Positions 1 through 9,662 of a DNA stretch of 64,000 nt are shown one piece after another. The notes beneath the pieces were generated by a model that worked only from the letters and a program-made list of their open reading frames with translations, did no database searches and was not told the DNA's origin. Location: assembly GCA_963796225.1 (NCBI GenBank), contig CAWCLK010000020.1, positions 180,251 to 244,250 on the forward strand, written 5' to 3'. Source of the DNA: CAWCLK01 sp963796225 (GTDB lineage Bacteria > Actinomycetota > Nitriliruptoria > Nitriliruptorales > Nitriliruptoraceae). Position 1 is the stretch's first letter; every line of letters starts with the position of its first letter. The translations under genes were made by a program, and so were the position numbers.

Positions 1-2080
1 GCGTTGGCGGGACCGACGGTCGTGCTGGACCGCCAGGGCGACGAGATCGCCCGCTTCACCTCGCAGGTGGACCGGCGGATCGTGGGGCTCGACGAGATCT
101 CCCCGGCGGCCCGCAAGGCGGTGATCGCCTCCGAGGACGCCCGCTTCTACGAGCACACCGGGGTCGACCCCACCTCGCTGCTGCGGGCCGTGGTGACCAA
201 CCTCCGCACCGGCGGCATCTCGCAGGGCGGGTCGACGCTGACCCAGCAGTACGTGAAGAACGCCTACCTCACGCCGGAACGCACCCTGACCCGCAAGGTC
301 CGCGAGGCGGTGATCTCGATCGCCCTCGAACGGCAGATGACCAAGGACGAGATCCTCGAGAGCTACCTCAACGAGGTCTACTTCGGCGAGTACGCGTGGG
401 GCATCGATGCGGCCGCGCTGACCTACTTCGGCGTCCCGGCGTCGCAGCTCGACGCCGGCCAGGGAGCCACCCTGGCCCAGCTGCTCCCGGCGCCGTCGAC
501 ACGCAACCCACGTGTGGACCCCACCGGCGCCCGGCAGCGGCGCGACCGGGTGCTGGACACCATGGCCGACCTCGGGATGATCTCCCCGGCCACCGCCCGC
601 CGGCAGAAGCGCCAGCCACTGGGGCTGGCCGACCCGCCCGAACCCACCTCCGACGACGACGTGTCGGTGTTCACCGAGTACGTCCGTCGCCAGCTGGTCG
701 AGGCGTACGGCGAGGAGCAGGTGCTGACCGGCGCCCTGCAGGTCACGATGACCGTCGACCGGGACGCGCAGGCGGCCCTGGAGGCGGCTGTGGCCGAGCA
801 CCTGCCCCCGGACGCCGCCGGCGCCGGTCGAGGCCGCCGCCGCCGCGGTCGACCCGCACACCGGACAGATCCTGGCGCTGTACCCGGGACGGGGGTACGG
901 GGCCGGGTCGGCCATCGACCTCGCCACCCAGTACCGGTCCGTGGCCGGTTCGACGTTCAAGCCCTTCGTCTACCTCACCGGCCTCGAGCAGGGGATGCTG
1001 CCCACCGACGTCTACCCGGCGCCCGCCGCCGTGCGTCCGGACGACTGCCCCCCGGCGCCCGACGGGACGAACCCGTTCAAGCGCCCCGTCGCCAACGCCG
1101 GTGGCACCGGCTACGGCCAGCTGCAGCTGCAGGACGCCCTCGCGAACTCGGTGAACACGGTCTTCGTCCAGCTCGGCTGCGACGTGGGGCCGGAGGCGAT
1201 CGTCGAGACCGCCGACTGGCTCGGCGTGCGCACCCCGATCGAGCCGGCGCCACTGGTGTCGCTGGGCAACCCCCCGCTCGGCCCCACGGTGCTCGACATG
1301 GCCAGTGCCTTCGGGACCCTGGCCAACGACGGCGTGCACTGTCCCGCCCACGCGATCCTGTCGGTCCGCGACCGCGACGGTCGGCCCCTGCCCCGCCCCG
1401 ACGAGGTCGTGCTGGCGCTGCAGTCCGACCACGTGCCACGCCGCCATCCCGCCGACCGGCTCGCCTCGCGGGCCCCGGAGCTGCGCGCCCGGGACCAGGG
1501 CGGCTGCTACGGCGTGGCGGACGCGGACCTGGTGCGCTCGACCACGCAGACGCTGACCCGGGTGGTCAGCGAGACCACGGGGCGCCGGGCCGACATCGGG
1601 CGCCCGCAGGCCGGCAAGACCGGCACCGCCGACGACGAGACCTTCGCGTGGTTCGTCGGCTACACGCCGGACCTGGCGCTGGCCGTGCAGGTCTCCGACC
1701 CCCTGCGCGACCCCGAGGCCATCGCCGCCGGCGTCACCCGCCAGCCGATGCGCGACGTCGCGGGGTTCGCACGCGTGCAGGGAGGCACGATCCCGGCCCT
1801 GATCTGGAAGTCCGCCGCGGCGGCCATCCTGGCCCACGTGCCCCCGCGCGACTTCCCCGCGCCGGGCGAGCTGGTCGGCGAGCCCTCGCTGGTCGGTCCC
1901 GCCCGCCCCAAGCCTCGGATCACGCTCGAGCCCTCCCCCACGCCGACGACCGAGTCCGAGACCAGCTCGCCGTCGGAGGACGCCACCACGCCGACCCCGA
2001 CGCCCGACGCCCCGCCACCCACGTCCCCGCCCGACGACGACGGCGACAACGGCGGCTGCTTCCTGGTCTTCTGCGGGTAA
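1..2080 (+). CDS. Class A penicillin-binding protein (transglycosylase/transpeptidase), 5' partial, one frameshift
   Basis: Bifunctional peptidoglycan synthase that polymerises lipid II and cross-links stem peptides at the outer face of the membrane. The window begins inside the gene: the N-terminal membrane anchor is missing and the readable part starts just before the GT51 domain. GT51 motifs seen are SEDARFYEHTG (catalytic Glu) and GGSTLTQQYVKN. The transpeptidase half has STFK (Ser nucleophile, SxxK), SVN (SxN) and KTGT. A Pro/Thr/Ser-rich tail follows and the protein ends at TAA. The frame changes by +1 near 811-823, between the GT and TP domains; both halves are otherwise intact, so a surplus base is likely. 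The next gene is convergent, 22 bp away. The family call is very secure; the specific orthologue (PonA-like) is not determined. Confidence 0.93.
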
Positions 2081-2102
2081 CGGCCACACGTCGGCGCGGT
2101 GG

Positions 2103-3176
2103 TCAGCCGTCGGTGGGGTCGGCCGGTGGCTCGGAGGGGGCCTCGGCCTCGAGCTGGTCGCAGCCGTTGAGCATGCGCTCGCAGAACAGCCCGACCGGGG
2201 CGATGGCCTGGTCGTCACCGGCGGCGGGACCGAAGGGCTGGTAGGCGGGCGTGTACACGGCGACGACCCGCCCCGTGCGGTCCAGCACCGGGGCGCCCCG
2301 CAGGAAGTCGATGGGCGGCAGGTCGGTCACGAGCTTCTCGACGTCGGCGAGCGCGACGTTCCCGCGCACCGTCAGCGGCTGGCCGTCGGGGGTCAACCCG
2401 AAGACGGTGAGGGCGTCGCCCACGTCCACGAGGTCGTTGCGAGGGCGCCAGTCGGCGACCGGCAGCTCGCCCAGGGGGACGCGCAGCAGGGCCAGGCCGC
2501 GGTCCTCGTCCCAGGAGTGGACGACACCCGACGCGGACGGGCCGCCGGGGACCCGGACCACGACCTCCTCGACGACACCGGCGCGGGCGCCGGGATCGGC
2601 CACGAGCCCGAAGCTGGTCGCGACGAAGGTCTGCCCGTCCTCGGTGGCGACGGCGAACCCGACCCCGAGGCGCGGCACGATCGGTGGTGGCGTCGGGCTG
2701 GGTGACGGCGAGGGCGCCGGAGGGGCGGGGGTGGGCGACGACGTCGGCGAGGCGGATTCGCTGGGCTGCTGGGCCAGCACCGCCCCGGCCGGTGTCGCGC
2801 CGCCGGCCGGCGGTGGCTGGGGCGACACGGTGGCCGAGGGCGGGGCGGGGGTGTTGACCCGTGCCTCGACGAGCACGAGCCCCAGGCTGGCCGGGTCGTC
2901 GACGGGCGGGTCCTCGTCGAGGGCGTCGCGGACGGCGTCCACCTGCTCCTCGATGGAGGTCAGGGCGTCCTCGCGCGCGGCCTCGACGTCGTCGACGCCC
3001 GAGCGCAGGTCCTGGCGGGCCTGTCGGGTCTCGGCCTCGAGGTCGCCGACCTGCTGGCTGTAGTAGACGACGGCCAGCGCACCCGCCATGACGGCGCCGG
3101 CGAGCCCGACGGCGAGGAAGGCCGGCAGGGTCCACCAGCCGATGCGGTCGGTGTCACCGACGAGGCGCCGCCACAC
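2103..3176 (-). CDS. Membrane-anchored degenerate trypsin-fold (pseudoprotease) protein
   Basis: A 357-residue protein with one membrane helix (about residues 15-40), a short coiled-coil stretch (about 42-85), a Pro/Ser/Thr-rich spacer (about 100-165) and a C-terminal domain with the layout of an HtrA/DegP-type trypsin fold. The three catalytic positions seem lost: where TNAHVV is expected the sequence reads TSFGLV, the Asp strand reads DRGLALLRV, and where GNSGGP is expected it reads FLRGAPV. The interior glycine and strand pattern (VDVGDALTVFGL, VLDRTGRVVAVYTP) is retained. It may therefore act as an extracytoplasmic binding or scaffold domain instead of a protease. The start is GTG at 3176, with no convincing ribosome site; a later start is possible. 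It is convergent with the penicillin-binding protein. The function is unknown. Confidence 0.7.
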   Translation of the reverse strand: MWRRLVGDTDRIGWWTLPAFLAVGLAGAVMAGALAVVYYSQQVGDLEAETRQARQDLRSGVDDVEAAREDALTSIEEQVDAVRDALDEDPPVDDPASLGLVLVEARVNTPAPPSATVSPQPPPAGGATPAGAVLAQQPSESASPTSSPTPAPPAPSPSPSPTPPPIVPRLGVGFAVATEDGQTFVATSFGLVADPGARAGVVEEVVVRVPGGPSASGVVHSWDEDRGLALLRVPLGELPVADWRPRNDLVDVGDALTVFGLTPDGQPLTVRGNVALADVEKLVTDLPPIDFLRGAPVLDRTGRVVAVYTPAYQPFGPAAGDDQAIAPVGLFCERMLNGCDQLEAEAPSEPPADPTDG

Positions 3177-3206
3177 CGACGGTCGGGTGGGTGGCTCCGC
3201 CCCGGC

Positions 3207-3470
3207 TCACGTGCGCGGTCCGCGGCGGGGCGACTGCACGCGCATGCCGGTCGTCAGCCCCAGGACCCCGACCAGCACCACCCCGACCAGCGCACTGGGC
3301 AGCGGCGCCCACCCGCGGGCCAGGGCCGCGCCGGTCCCGACCAGGACCCCGGCGGGGGCCACGGCCACGGCGAGCAGGGGGCCGCGCACGCGGTCCTCGA
3401 GGGAACGCGCGATCGCACTGGCGCCCGCGGCCCCGAGCACCAGCAGCACGACGCCGACCAGCGTCTCCAT
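3207..3470 (-). CDS. Small hydrophobic membrane protein
   Basis: An 87-residue protein with about three hydrophobic segments and few charged residues apart from a basic C-terminal tail (QSPRRGPRT). The ATG at 3470 follows a GGGAGG about 9 nt upstream, which decides the start over longer options. It sits 30 bp upstream of the degenerate protease gene on the same strand and may be co-transcribed with it. I recognise no family and propose no function beyond membrane location. Confidence 0.55.
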   Translation of the reverse strand: METLVGVVLLVLGAAGASAIARSLEDRVRGPLLAVAVAPAGVLVGTGAALARGWAPLPSALVGVVLVGVLGLTTGMRVQSPRRGPRT

Positions 3471-3539
3471 CCCTTCTCGCCTCCCCGGCTGTCCGGCCGA
3501 AGTGTACGAAGCGCGCGGCATCCTCCCGTCGCCCCGTCT

Positions 3540-3568
3540 TTGGCCGCTGCGATACCGACCCGTACGCT
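3540..3568 (+). promoter_or_regulatory. Predicted sigma-70-type promoter of the glycosyltransferase
   Basis: TTGGCC (3540-3545), a 17-bp spacer, then TACGCT (3563-3568). The GTG start lies 8 nt after the -10 box, so the transcript would start at or within a base or two of the start codon (leaderless). The same TACGCT box recurs before ilvC, the acyl-CoA mutase and the 3-hydroxyacyl-CoA dehydrogenase. Confidence 0.5.
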
Positions 3569-3576
3569 TTGCGGCC

Positions 3577-4843
3577 GTGCGCATCCTGATGCTGTCCTGG
3601 GAGTACCCGCCGCGGGTCGTGGGGGGCCTGGGTCGGCACGTCAACGCACTCGCCCGCACCATGGCCGCCCAGGGCCACGACGTCCACGTGGTCACGCGCG
3701 ACCACCCGGACGCCCCGGCCGAGGAGGTCCTCGAGGGCGTCCACGTCACCCGTGTCAGCGAGGCCCCGCCGGTCATCCCCTTCGGTGACCTCGTGCCGTG
3801 GGTCCTGGCCTTCAACAACCGGGTGCAGGCGGCCGCGACCGAGCTGCTGCACCGTCACCGCTTCGACGTGGTGCACGCGCACGACTGGCTGGTGGCCTAC
3901 GCCGCGGCCGGGCCTGAAGGAGGCGTTCGACCTGCCCGTGGTCGCCACCGTCCACGCCACCGAGTACGGCCGGCACCAGGGCTGGCTGCCCGGCCCGATG
4001 AACAAGCTGATCCACCAGGTCGAGTGGTGGCTCACGTACGAGGCACGTCGCGTCATCGCCTGCTCGGAGTACATGCGCAAGCAGATCGGCGACATCTTCC
4101 AGCTCCCGCACGACAAGACCGACGTCGTGCACAACGCGGTCGCCACGCGCGACTTCGCGATCCCCCAGCACGAGGTCGCGGCCTTCCGGGCGACGGTGAC
4201 CCCGGACGGGGAACGCATGGTGCTGTTCGCGGGCCGGCTCGAGTACGAGAAGGGCGTGCAGACCGTGCTCCACGCCCTCGAGCGCGTCCAGGACGAGGCA
4301 GGGCCGGTCGTGTTCTACGTCGCGGGCGTGGGCACCTACTCCGACGAGCTCCACCGCATGGTCGACGAGCTCGACCTCGCCGACGTCGTGCGGTTCACCG
4401 GCTTCCTCGAGGACCACGAGCTGCGCCTGCACTACGCGGCGGCCGACGTGGCCGTGGCCCCGTCGATCTACGAACCCTTCGGCCTGGTCGCGGTCGAGGC
4501 GATGGCGTGCGGCACGCCGGTCGTCGTCGGGGACACCGGCGGCCTGCGCGAGATCGTCTCCGACGGCCACGGGCTCAGCTTCCCGCCGCAGGACGCCGAC
4601 GAGCTGGCCGACCGCCTGGTCGCCGTGCTCGGGGACGACGAGCTGGCCGCGGCCCTGGTCGCCAAGGGACGGCGCCGCATCGCCCAGCGCTACGACTGGC
4701 AGACCGTCGCGCTGCGCACGACCCGCGTGTACGAACGGGCCATCCGCGAGGAGGCAGCGCTGGCCGGACCCGAGCGTCGCCCCGCCCTGCGCGACCTGCT
4801 CCGTGCCGCCCCGATCCTCGAGTTCGACGGCGCCGCCAGCTGA
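3577..4843 (+). CDS. GT4-family glycosyltransferase (glycogen-synthase-like), one frameshift
   Basis: About 421 residues when corrected. GT-B fold: the N-terminal Rossmann domain opens with MLSWEYPPRVVGGLGRHV, the donor-binding C-terminal domain has the GT4 signature EPFGLVAVEAMACGTPVV, and a FAGRLEYEKG strand lies between. It probably transfers an activated hexose to an acceptor glucan or to cell-surface glycan at the cytoplasmic side; the acceptor is not inferable. The frame shifts +1 near 3912: GCCGGGCCTG reads through if one G of GGG is removed. The GTG at 3577 is chosen because the conserved N-terminus begins there and a promoter lies immediately upstream. It is convergent with the MocA-like gene with only 2 bp between them. 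Confidence 0.88.
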
Positions 4844-4845
4844 CC

Positions 4846-5428
4846 TCACCCGCCCGGCAGGTCGCCGGGCCGGTCCACGTCGGGCGGGACACGGGGCGTC
4901 GACCGGCACGTCGGTGACCCCGAGCTCGTCCAGCAGGTCCCGCGCCCCACGGTCCCCCTGTACCCGGGCCAGCGCCGGCCACGTCGTGCGGTCGAAGAGC
5001 ACGGGGTGGCCGGGACGGTCGCGGTACCGGGCCCGGACCACGAGGTGGCCCTCGCGGTGGGCGGCCACGACCTGCTCGACCACGGCCGGGTCGATGCCGG
5101 GCTGGTCGGCCAGCAGCACCACCAGGGCGCCGGCGTCGGTCCCGGCCACGGCAGCCACGCCCGCGCGCAGGGAGGTCGCCTGGCCCTCGGCGTGGGCAGG
5201 GTTGTCGACGACGTCGACCTCGGCGGGCAGGACGGCGCGCACGGCTGCGGCGTCGTGGCCGACGACCACGACGACCGGGGCCAGCCCGGCCGCACGAGCC
5301 GCGTCGACCGCGTGGGCCACCAGGGGGCGCCCCGCCAGGTGGGCGAGCTGCTTGGTGCGCCCGAACCGGGTCGCCCGGCCGGCGGCGAGCACGACCGCCG
5401 CGACGGGGCGGTGCGGGGCGGTGTCCAT
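4846..5428 (-). CDS. mocA: Molybdenum cofactor cytidylyltransferase (MocA-like NTP transferase), one frameshift
   Basis: About 193 residues. The N-terminal nucleotide-binding motif AAGRATRFGRTKQL and the metal-binding LADQPG motif belong to the MobA/MocA/CoxI-like NTP transferases. Among these, MocA attaches CMP to Mo-molybdopterin to give the MCD cofactor used by CO dehydrogenase and xanthine dehydrogenase relatives. The GHPVLF segment and the position next to a cox operon favour MocA over MobA, but that is inference. The frame shifts +1 near 4893 in a run of four C on the coding strand; the corrected C-terminus is PPDVDRPGDLPGG, like the DVDTPEDL end of the family. The start is ATG 5428. 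It is divergent from the Mog-XdhC gene. Confidence 0.82.
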
Positions 5429-5493
5429 CGCGGTCCCTCGTCGGTCAGCGCGGTCCTACCATCCCCGGTCGGTCGCCGTCGAGAGGCCAGCGC

Positions 5494-6578
5494 GTGCACA
5501 CCGCCGGGATCGTCACCGCCAGCGACGGGGTCAGCCGGGGCACCCGGGAGGACGCCTCCGGGGACGCACTGGGCGCACGGCTGGCCGAGGCCGGCCTCGA
5601 GGTCACCCACCGGGTCACCGTGCCCGACGAGCGCGACCAGATCGCCGCGGCCCTGCGACGGCTCGCCGACGACGACGGCGTGGACCTCGTCGTGGTCACC
5701 GGCGGGACGGGCTTCGGGCCGCGCGACGTGACGCCGGAGGCGACCGAGGACGTCGTCGACCGCCGCGCGCCCGGACTGGCCGAGGCCATGCGCGCCGCGG
5801 GGCGCGCCTCGACCCCGATGGCCGACCTGTCGCGCGGCACCGCCGGCATCCGCGGGCCGGACCCTCGTCGTGGACGTGCCCGGGTCGCCGCGGGGCGCGG
5901 TCGAGTCCCTCGACGCCGTCCTGCCGCTGCTCCCCCACGCCCTGCAGCTGCTGGCCGGGGACACCGCCCGCCATCCGGAGGGACACGGCAGCGACCAGCC
6001 GCACCACGACGCCGGCCCCGCGCACGAACCACGACCACGCCCACAGCCACGAGCCCGACGAGGCCTGCGCCCTGGCGCACGGCGACGGGACCGTCGAACG
6101 CGACTGGACGCTGGTGGCGATCACCGCGTCCCCGGTGGCGCTGATGCTGCTGCACTGGGGCCGCGAGCTGGGCTACCGCACGGTGCTGGTCGAGAACGAG
6201 GTGGCGAGGATCTCCCCCGACCACCGGCGCCACGCCGACCTGGTGGTCGCCTCGGTCGGCGAGGTCACGCCCGACGCGACCTGCGACGTCGTCGCCACCG
6301 ACCACGACATCGAGGACCTGCCGGACCACCTCGCCGAGGCGCTGCGGTCCGACGCCCGCTGGATCGGCCTGATGGGGTCGGCGCGGCACACCCCGCCCCA
6401 CATCGAGGCGTTGCGCGACCGCGGCTTCAGCGACCGGGAGATCGCCCGGATCGAACGTCCCATCGGCATCGACATCGGCTCGCACACGCCGCCCGAGATC
6501 GCCCTGGCCACGCTGGCCGGGCTGATCGCCGACCGCAACGGCCGGCACGTGTCGGTCACGCGGGACGGGGCGAGCTGA
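5494..6578 (+). CDS. MogA/MoaB domain fused through a His-rich linker to an XdhC Rossmann domain, two frameshifts
   Basis: The N-terminal ~155 residues are a Mog/MoaB molybdopterin-binding domain (TGGTGFGPRDVTPEAT, the substrate-binding GGTG loop; then TPMADLSRGTAGIRG). The C-terminal ~150 residues match the XdhC C-terminal Rossmann domain (IGLMGSARHTPPHIEALRDRG; then RPIGIDIGSHTPPEIALATL). Between them is a linker rich in His and acidic residues (HDHAHSHEPDE). Two +1 shifts (near 5855 and 6015) separate the parts. Neither frame has a stop at the junction and the XdhC part lacks its own plausible start, so a real fusion is the simplest reading. Mog adenylylates molybdopterin before Mo insertion; XdhC proteins carry and sulfurate the finished cofactor. 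The fusion would couple these steps for the neighbouring hydroxylase. GAGAGG precedes the GTG start. Confidence 0.75.
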
Positions 6579-7736
6579 CCTCCACCGGGGACAGCACCCG
6601 GGCCCGGACCATCGCCACCCCGTCGCGTTCCCCGGCCGGCTCGACCGGGCCGACCTCGACGTCGACGGTCGAGGCGTCGTCGCGGACCGCCGCGACGCGC
6701 CCCGCGCGGACCTCGGACGCCGGTCCGTGGACCTCCCAGGTCTCGTCGGGCCGAGGACGCAGCAGGGCCACGGGACGGATCGTTCCCTGCACCTGCGGCA
6801 CGCCGGCGTCGTCCGGGGCGCCGCGCACCTCGACGACCTCGACCACGGTGGAGCCCCGGCGGGTGGGCACGACCAGGCGTCCGACGGCGATCTCGCCCGG
6901 CGGCCCCACGACGCGCCACACGTCGTCCTGGCCCTTGCGGAACCGGACCCGCAGGGCGCGTTCGCGGGCGGCCCGGGCGCGACGCTCGGCACGTTCGGCG
7001 GCGGCTCGCTGGCCCCGCCGCCGCAGGAGCTCGGGCGGGACGGCCTGTTCGGCGGCCACCCGTGCCAGCACGCCCGGGGCGAACACGGGGTCGGGCCAGT
7101 CGGCGCGCGCCGCGACCGAGGGGACGAGCGCGAGCAGGTCGTCGAGCCGGCGCACGTCACGGTCGGCCAGCAGCCGCGCCAGCAGGGCCGCCGTGGCGGC
7201 GGCGTCGGCGCGGGCGTCGTGCCAGCCGTCGATGGGGATCCGGTAGCGCCGGCACAGCGCCTGCAGCCCGTGCCCGCGAGGTCCGTCGGCGCCCGCGGAC
7301 AGCGCCAGCGTGTCGAGGTCGGCCACCGGTCCCGGCTGGTAGCCGGCGCGGGCGAAGGCACGGTCGAGCACGGCCGCGTCGAACGGCAGGTTGTGCGCGA
7401 CCCGGACCCGCCCCCGCAGGCGCGCGACCAGGTCTGGGAGCACCTGCTCGAAGGTCGGGGCGCGCACGACGTCGGCGAACGTGATCCGGTGGATCTCGGT
7501 GGGCCCGACGTCGCCGTCCGGCGGGCGGACGTACGACGACCAGCGGTCCAGGACGGTCCCGTCGCCCCGGCACACCACGACGGCGACCTGCACGACGAAG
7601 GCCGTCGCGTGGGTCCCCGTCGTTGGTCTCGGTGTCCAGCACCGCGAACTCGAGGTCGCGGACCCGGGTCCGGGTGCGACAGGCCCGGCGGGCCGGCCGG
7701 GCTACGACCACGGCGGGGTCGGAGCAGGGACAGCAC
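6556..7736 (-). CDS. DnaQ-like 3'-5' exonuclease (DEDDh), at least one frameshift
   Basis: About 393 residues. Exonuclease motifs seen are the ExoI Asp/Glu pair (AVLDTETN), ExoII (HNLPFDAAVLDRAF) and ExoIII with its His (WHDARADAAATAALL), as in the epsilon subunit of DNA polymerase III and related stand-alone nucleases. The C-terminal ~200 residues (basic linker, then a beta-rich part) are not recognised. The frame shifts +1 near 7600. The N-terminus is uncertain: GTG 7736 has a good GAAGGA ribosome site but would require a second +1 shift before ExoI, while GTG 7711 is in frame without it. Its 3' end overlaps the 3' end of the Mog-XdhC gene by 23 bp on the opposite strand. Confidence 0.8.
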
Positions 7737-7813
7737 GTCACGTCCTTCGACGACGACCTGCCCCGACCCTACGCCCGGGGTGCGACGTCCCCGTGCAGGC
7801 GAGGCATGCCCCG

Positions 7814-8516
7814 TCAGGCCCGGCGACGCCACCAGACCACGAGCAGGATGGCCAGCACAGCGGCGAGGACCGGGGCCAGACGCTTGGCCGTGGCCTCCCC
7901 GGCGATGTCGACCAGGTCCAGGGCCTCGTCGCGCGGGGGGCGGTAGGCGACGGTGCGCGGGCCCGGGGCGCTGGCCGAACCGTGGGTCTCGTCCGGCTCG
8001 GCGGCGGGGATCGCCTCGGCCGTGGCTCCCGAGGAGGCCGCCTCGGGCATCGCCCCGGCGTCGGTCGCCTCCTCGGCGTCGAGCATCTCGTGGAGGTTGG
8101 TCGCGAAGCGGTCGATGATCTTCGCCCCGACGTCGGCCATCACGCCCCGTCCCGAACTGGGCCGGCTTGCCGGTCACGTTGATGTCCGTGGTCACGGTGA
8201 CCTGGGTCTGCCCGTCGGCCTCGTGCAGCTCGGCGCGCACGTCGGCCGTGGCGGTCCCGGCGCCCCGCTTCTCGCGCCCCTTCGCCTCGATCCGTGCGGT
8301 GTGGGACGAGGGGTCCACGTCCGTGACCGTGGCGGTCCCGGTGTAGGTCAGGCTCATGGGTCCCACCTTGACCTTGACCCGGCCGTGGTGGGTGTCGCCG
8401 TCGACCTCCTCCAGCGTCGCGCCCGGCATGCACGGGGCGACCCGTTCGAGGTCGGTCAGCACGGCGAAGGCCTCGTCGACGCCCAGGGGGATCGTGAACT
8501 CGTTGGTGAACTCCAT
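7814..8516 (-). CDS. coxG: CoxG-like membrane-associated SRPBCC protein, one frameshift
   Basis: About 233 residues. The N-terminal ~145 residues are a CoxG/START-like (SRPBCC) domain (starts MEFTNEFTIPLGVDEAFAVL; contains VAPCMPGATL and GKPAQFG). It is followed by an acidic Ala-rich spacer and a single C-terminal membrane helix ending in WWRRRA. In Oligotropha CoxG is proposed to anchor CO dehydrogenase to the inner face of the membrane; the tail here suits that role. The frame shifts +1 near 8146, in a run of four G on the coding strand. It is the last gene of the cox operon, 18 bp after coxF. Confidence 0.87.
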
Positions 8517-8534
8517 GCGCGGCTCCCGTGCGGG

Positions 8535-9662
8535 TCAGGGGTGGGCGGGCTGGCGGTCGGGGTGCGGGTCGAGGTGGATGCGGCCCGCGGTCTCGGTCAG
8601 CGGTTGGCCCGAGCCGCCCCAGCGCTGCTGGACGATCTCGGCGGCGATGGACACGGCGGTCTCCTCCGGGGTTCGGCCCCCGAGGTCCAGCCCGATCGGT
8701 GAGCGCAGCCGGGCCAGCTCGGCGTCGGTCACGCCCTCCTCGCGCAGCCGCTCCAGGCGGTCCTCGTGGGTCCGTCGCGATCCCATCACGCCGATGTAGG
8801 AGGCGGGCGTGCGCAGCGCCTCGACCAGCACCGGCACGTCGAACTTCGGGTCGTGGGTCAGCACGCAGATCACGGTGCGCTCGTCCACGTCGGCGTCGGC
8901 CAGGTAGCGGTGGGGCCACTCGACCACGACCTCGTCCGCGTCGGGGAACCGCGCCCGCGTGGCGAACACCTGCCGGGCGTCGCACACGGTCACGTGGAAC
9001 CCGAGGAACCGCCCGATCCGTGCCACCGCCGCGGCGAAGTCGATCGCGCCGAACACCAGCATCCGCGGACGGGGCGCCAGCGCCTCGACGAACACGCCGA
9101 CCTCGTCCCGGCGCCGCTCGCCGGCCGGGCCGTAGTGCCGCCGCCCCGACACCCCCTGCGCCAGCATCCCCCGCGCGTCGTCGACCACCGCGACGTCCAG
9201 CCCCTCGGGCCCGAGGCTGCCCTCGACCCGGTCGGGCCACACCAGCATGCCGCGTCCCGCCTCGGCCGGCCCCTCGACCACCGTGGCCACCGCCACCGGG
9301 GCGTCCGCGGCGACCGCGTCGGCGATGGCCGGCAGGTCGATCACGTCGTCGGGCGTGATCGGCTGCACGAACACGTGGATCGTCCCCCCGCAGGTCAGCC
9401 CGACGGCGAAGGCCTCGTCGTCGGAGTAGCCGTAGGTCACCAGCCGGGGCGGGGCGCCGGCCAGCACCTCACGGCAGGTCTCGACCACCGCCCCCTCCAC
9501 GCACCCGCCCGACACGCTGCCCAGCACCGTCCCGTCCGGGTGCACCGCCACGGCCGCGCCCGGGCCGCGGGGCGCCGACGCCGAGGTGTCCACCACCGTC
9601 GCCAGCGCGAACGTGTCACCGGCCGCCTGCCACGACCGCACCTGGTCCAGGACGTCACGCAT
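8535..9662 (-). CDS. coxF: XdhC/CoxF-family molybdenum cofactor maturation protein
   Basis: 375 residues with both halves of the family. The N-terminal XdhC/CoxI domain contains DTSASAPRGPGAAVAV and GSVSGGCVEGAV with the conserved Cys; the C-terminal Rossmann domain contains YIGVMGSRRTHEDRLERL and SPIGLDLGGRTPEETAVSIA. XdhC proteins bind Mo-molybdopterin, promote its sulfuration and hand it to the apo-hydroxylase. The ATG at 9662 overlaps the end of coxE by 8 bp. This is the second protein in the window with the XdhC Rossmann domain; the Mog fusion at 5494 lacks the N-terminal half. Intact reading frame. Confidence 0.93.
   Translation of the reverse strand: MRDVLDQVRSWQAAGDTFALATVVDTSASAPRGPGAAVAVHPDGTVLGSVSGGCVEGAVVETCREVLAGAPPRLVTYGYSDDEAFAVGLTCGGTIHVFVQPITPDDVIDLPAIADAVAADAPVAVATVVEGPAEAGRGMLVWPDRVEGSLGPEGLDVAVVDDARGMLAQGVSGRRHYGPAGERRRDEVGVFVEALAPRPRMLVFGAIDFAAAVARIGRFLGFHVTVCDARQVFATRARFPDADEVVVEWPHRYLADADVDERTVICVLTHDPKFDVPVLVEALRTPASYIGVMGSRRTHEDRLERLREEGVTDAELARLRSPIGLDLGGRTPEETAVSIAAEIVQQRWGGSGQPLTETAGRIHLDPHPDRQPAHP

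Noticed and set aside
743..2218. Long reverse-strand open frame opposite the penicillin-binding protein
   Set aside because: Low-complexity Arg/Gly/Asp composition, no family match, and the opposite strand encodes clear PBP motifs; it is a GC-rich shadow. The same holds for many such frames, e.g. 12118-14598 (+) opposite coxL.
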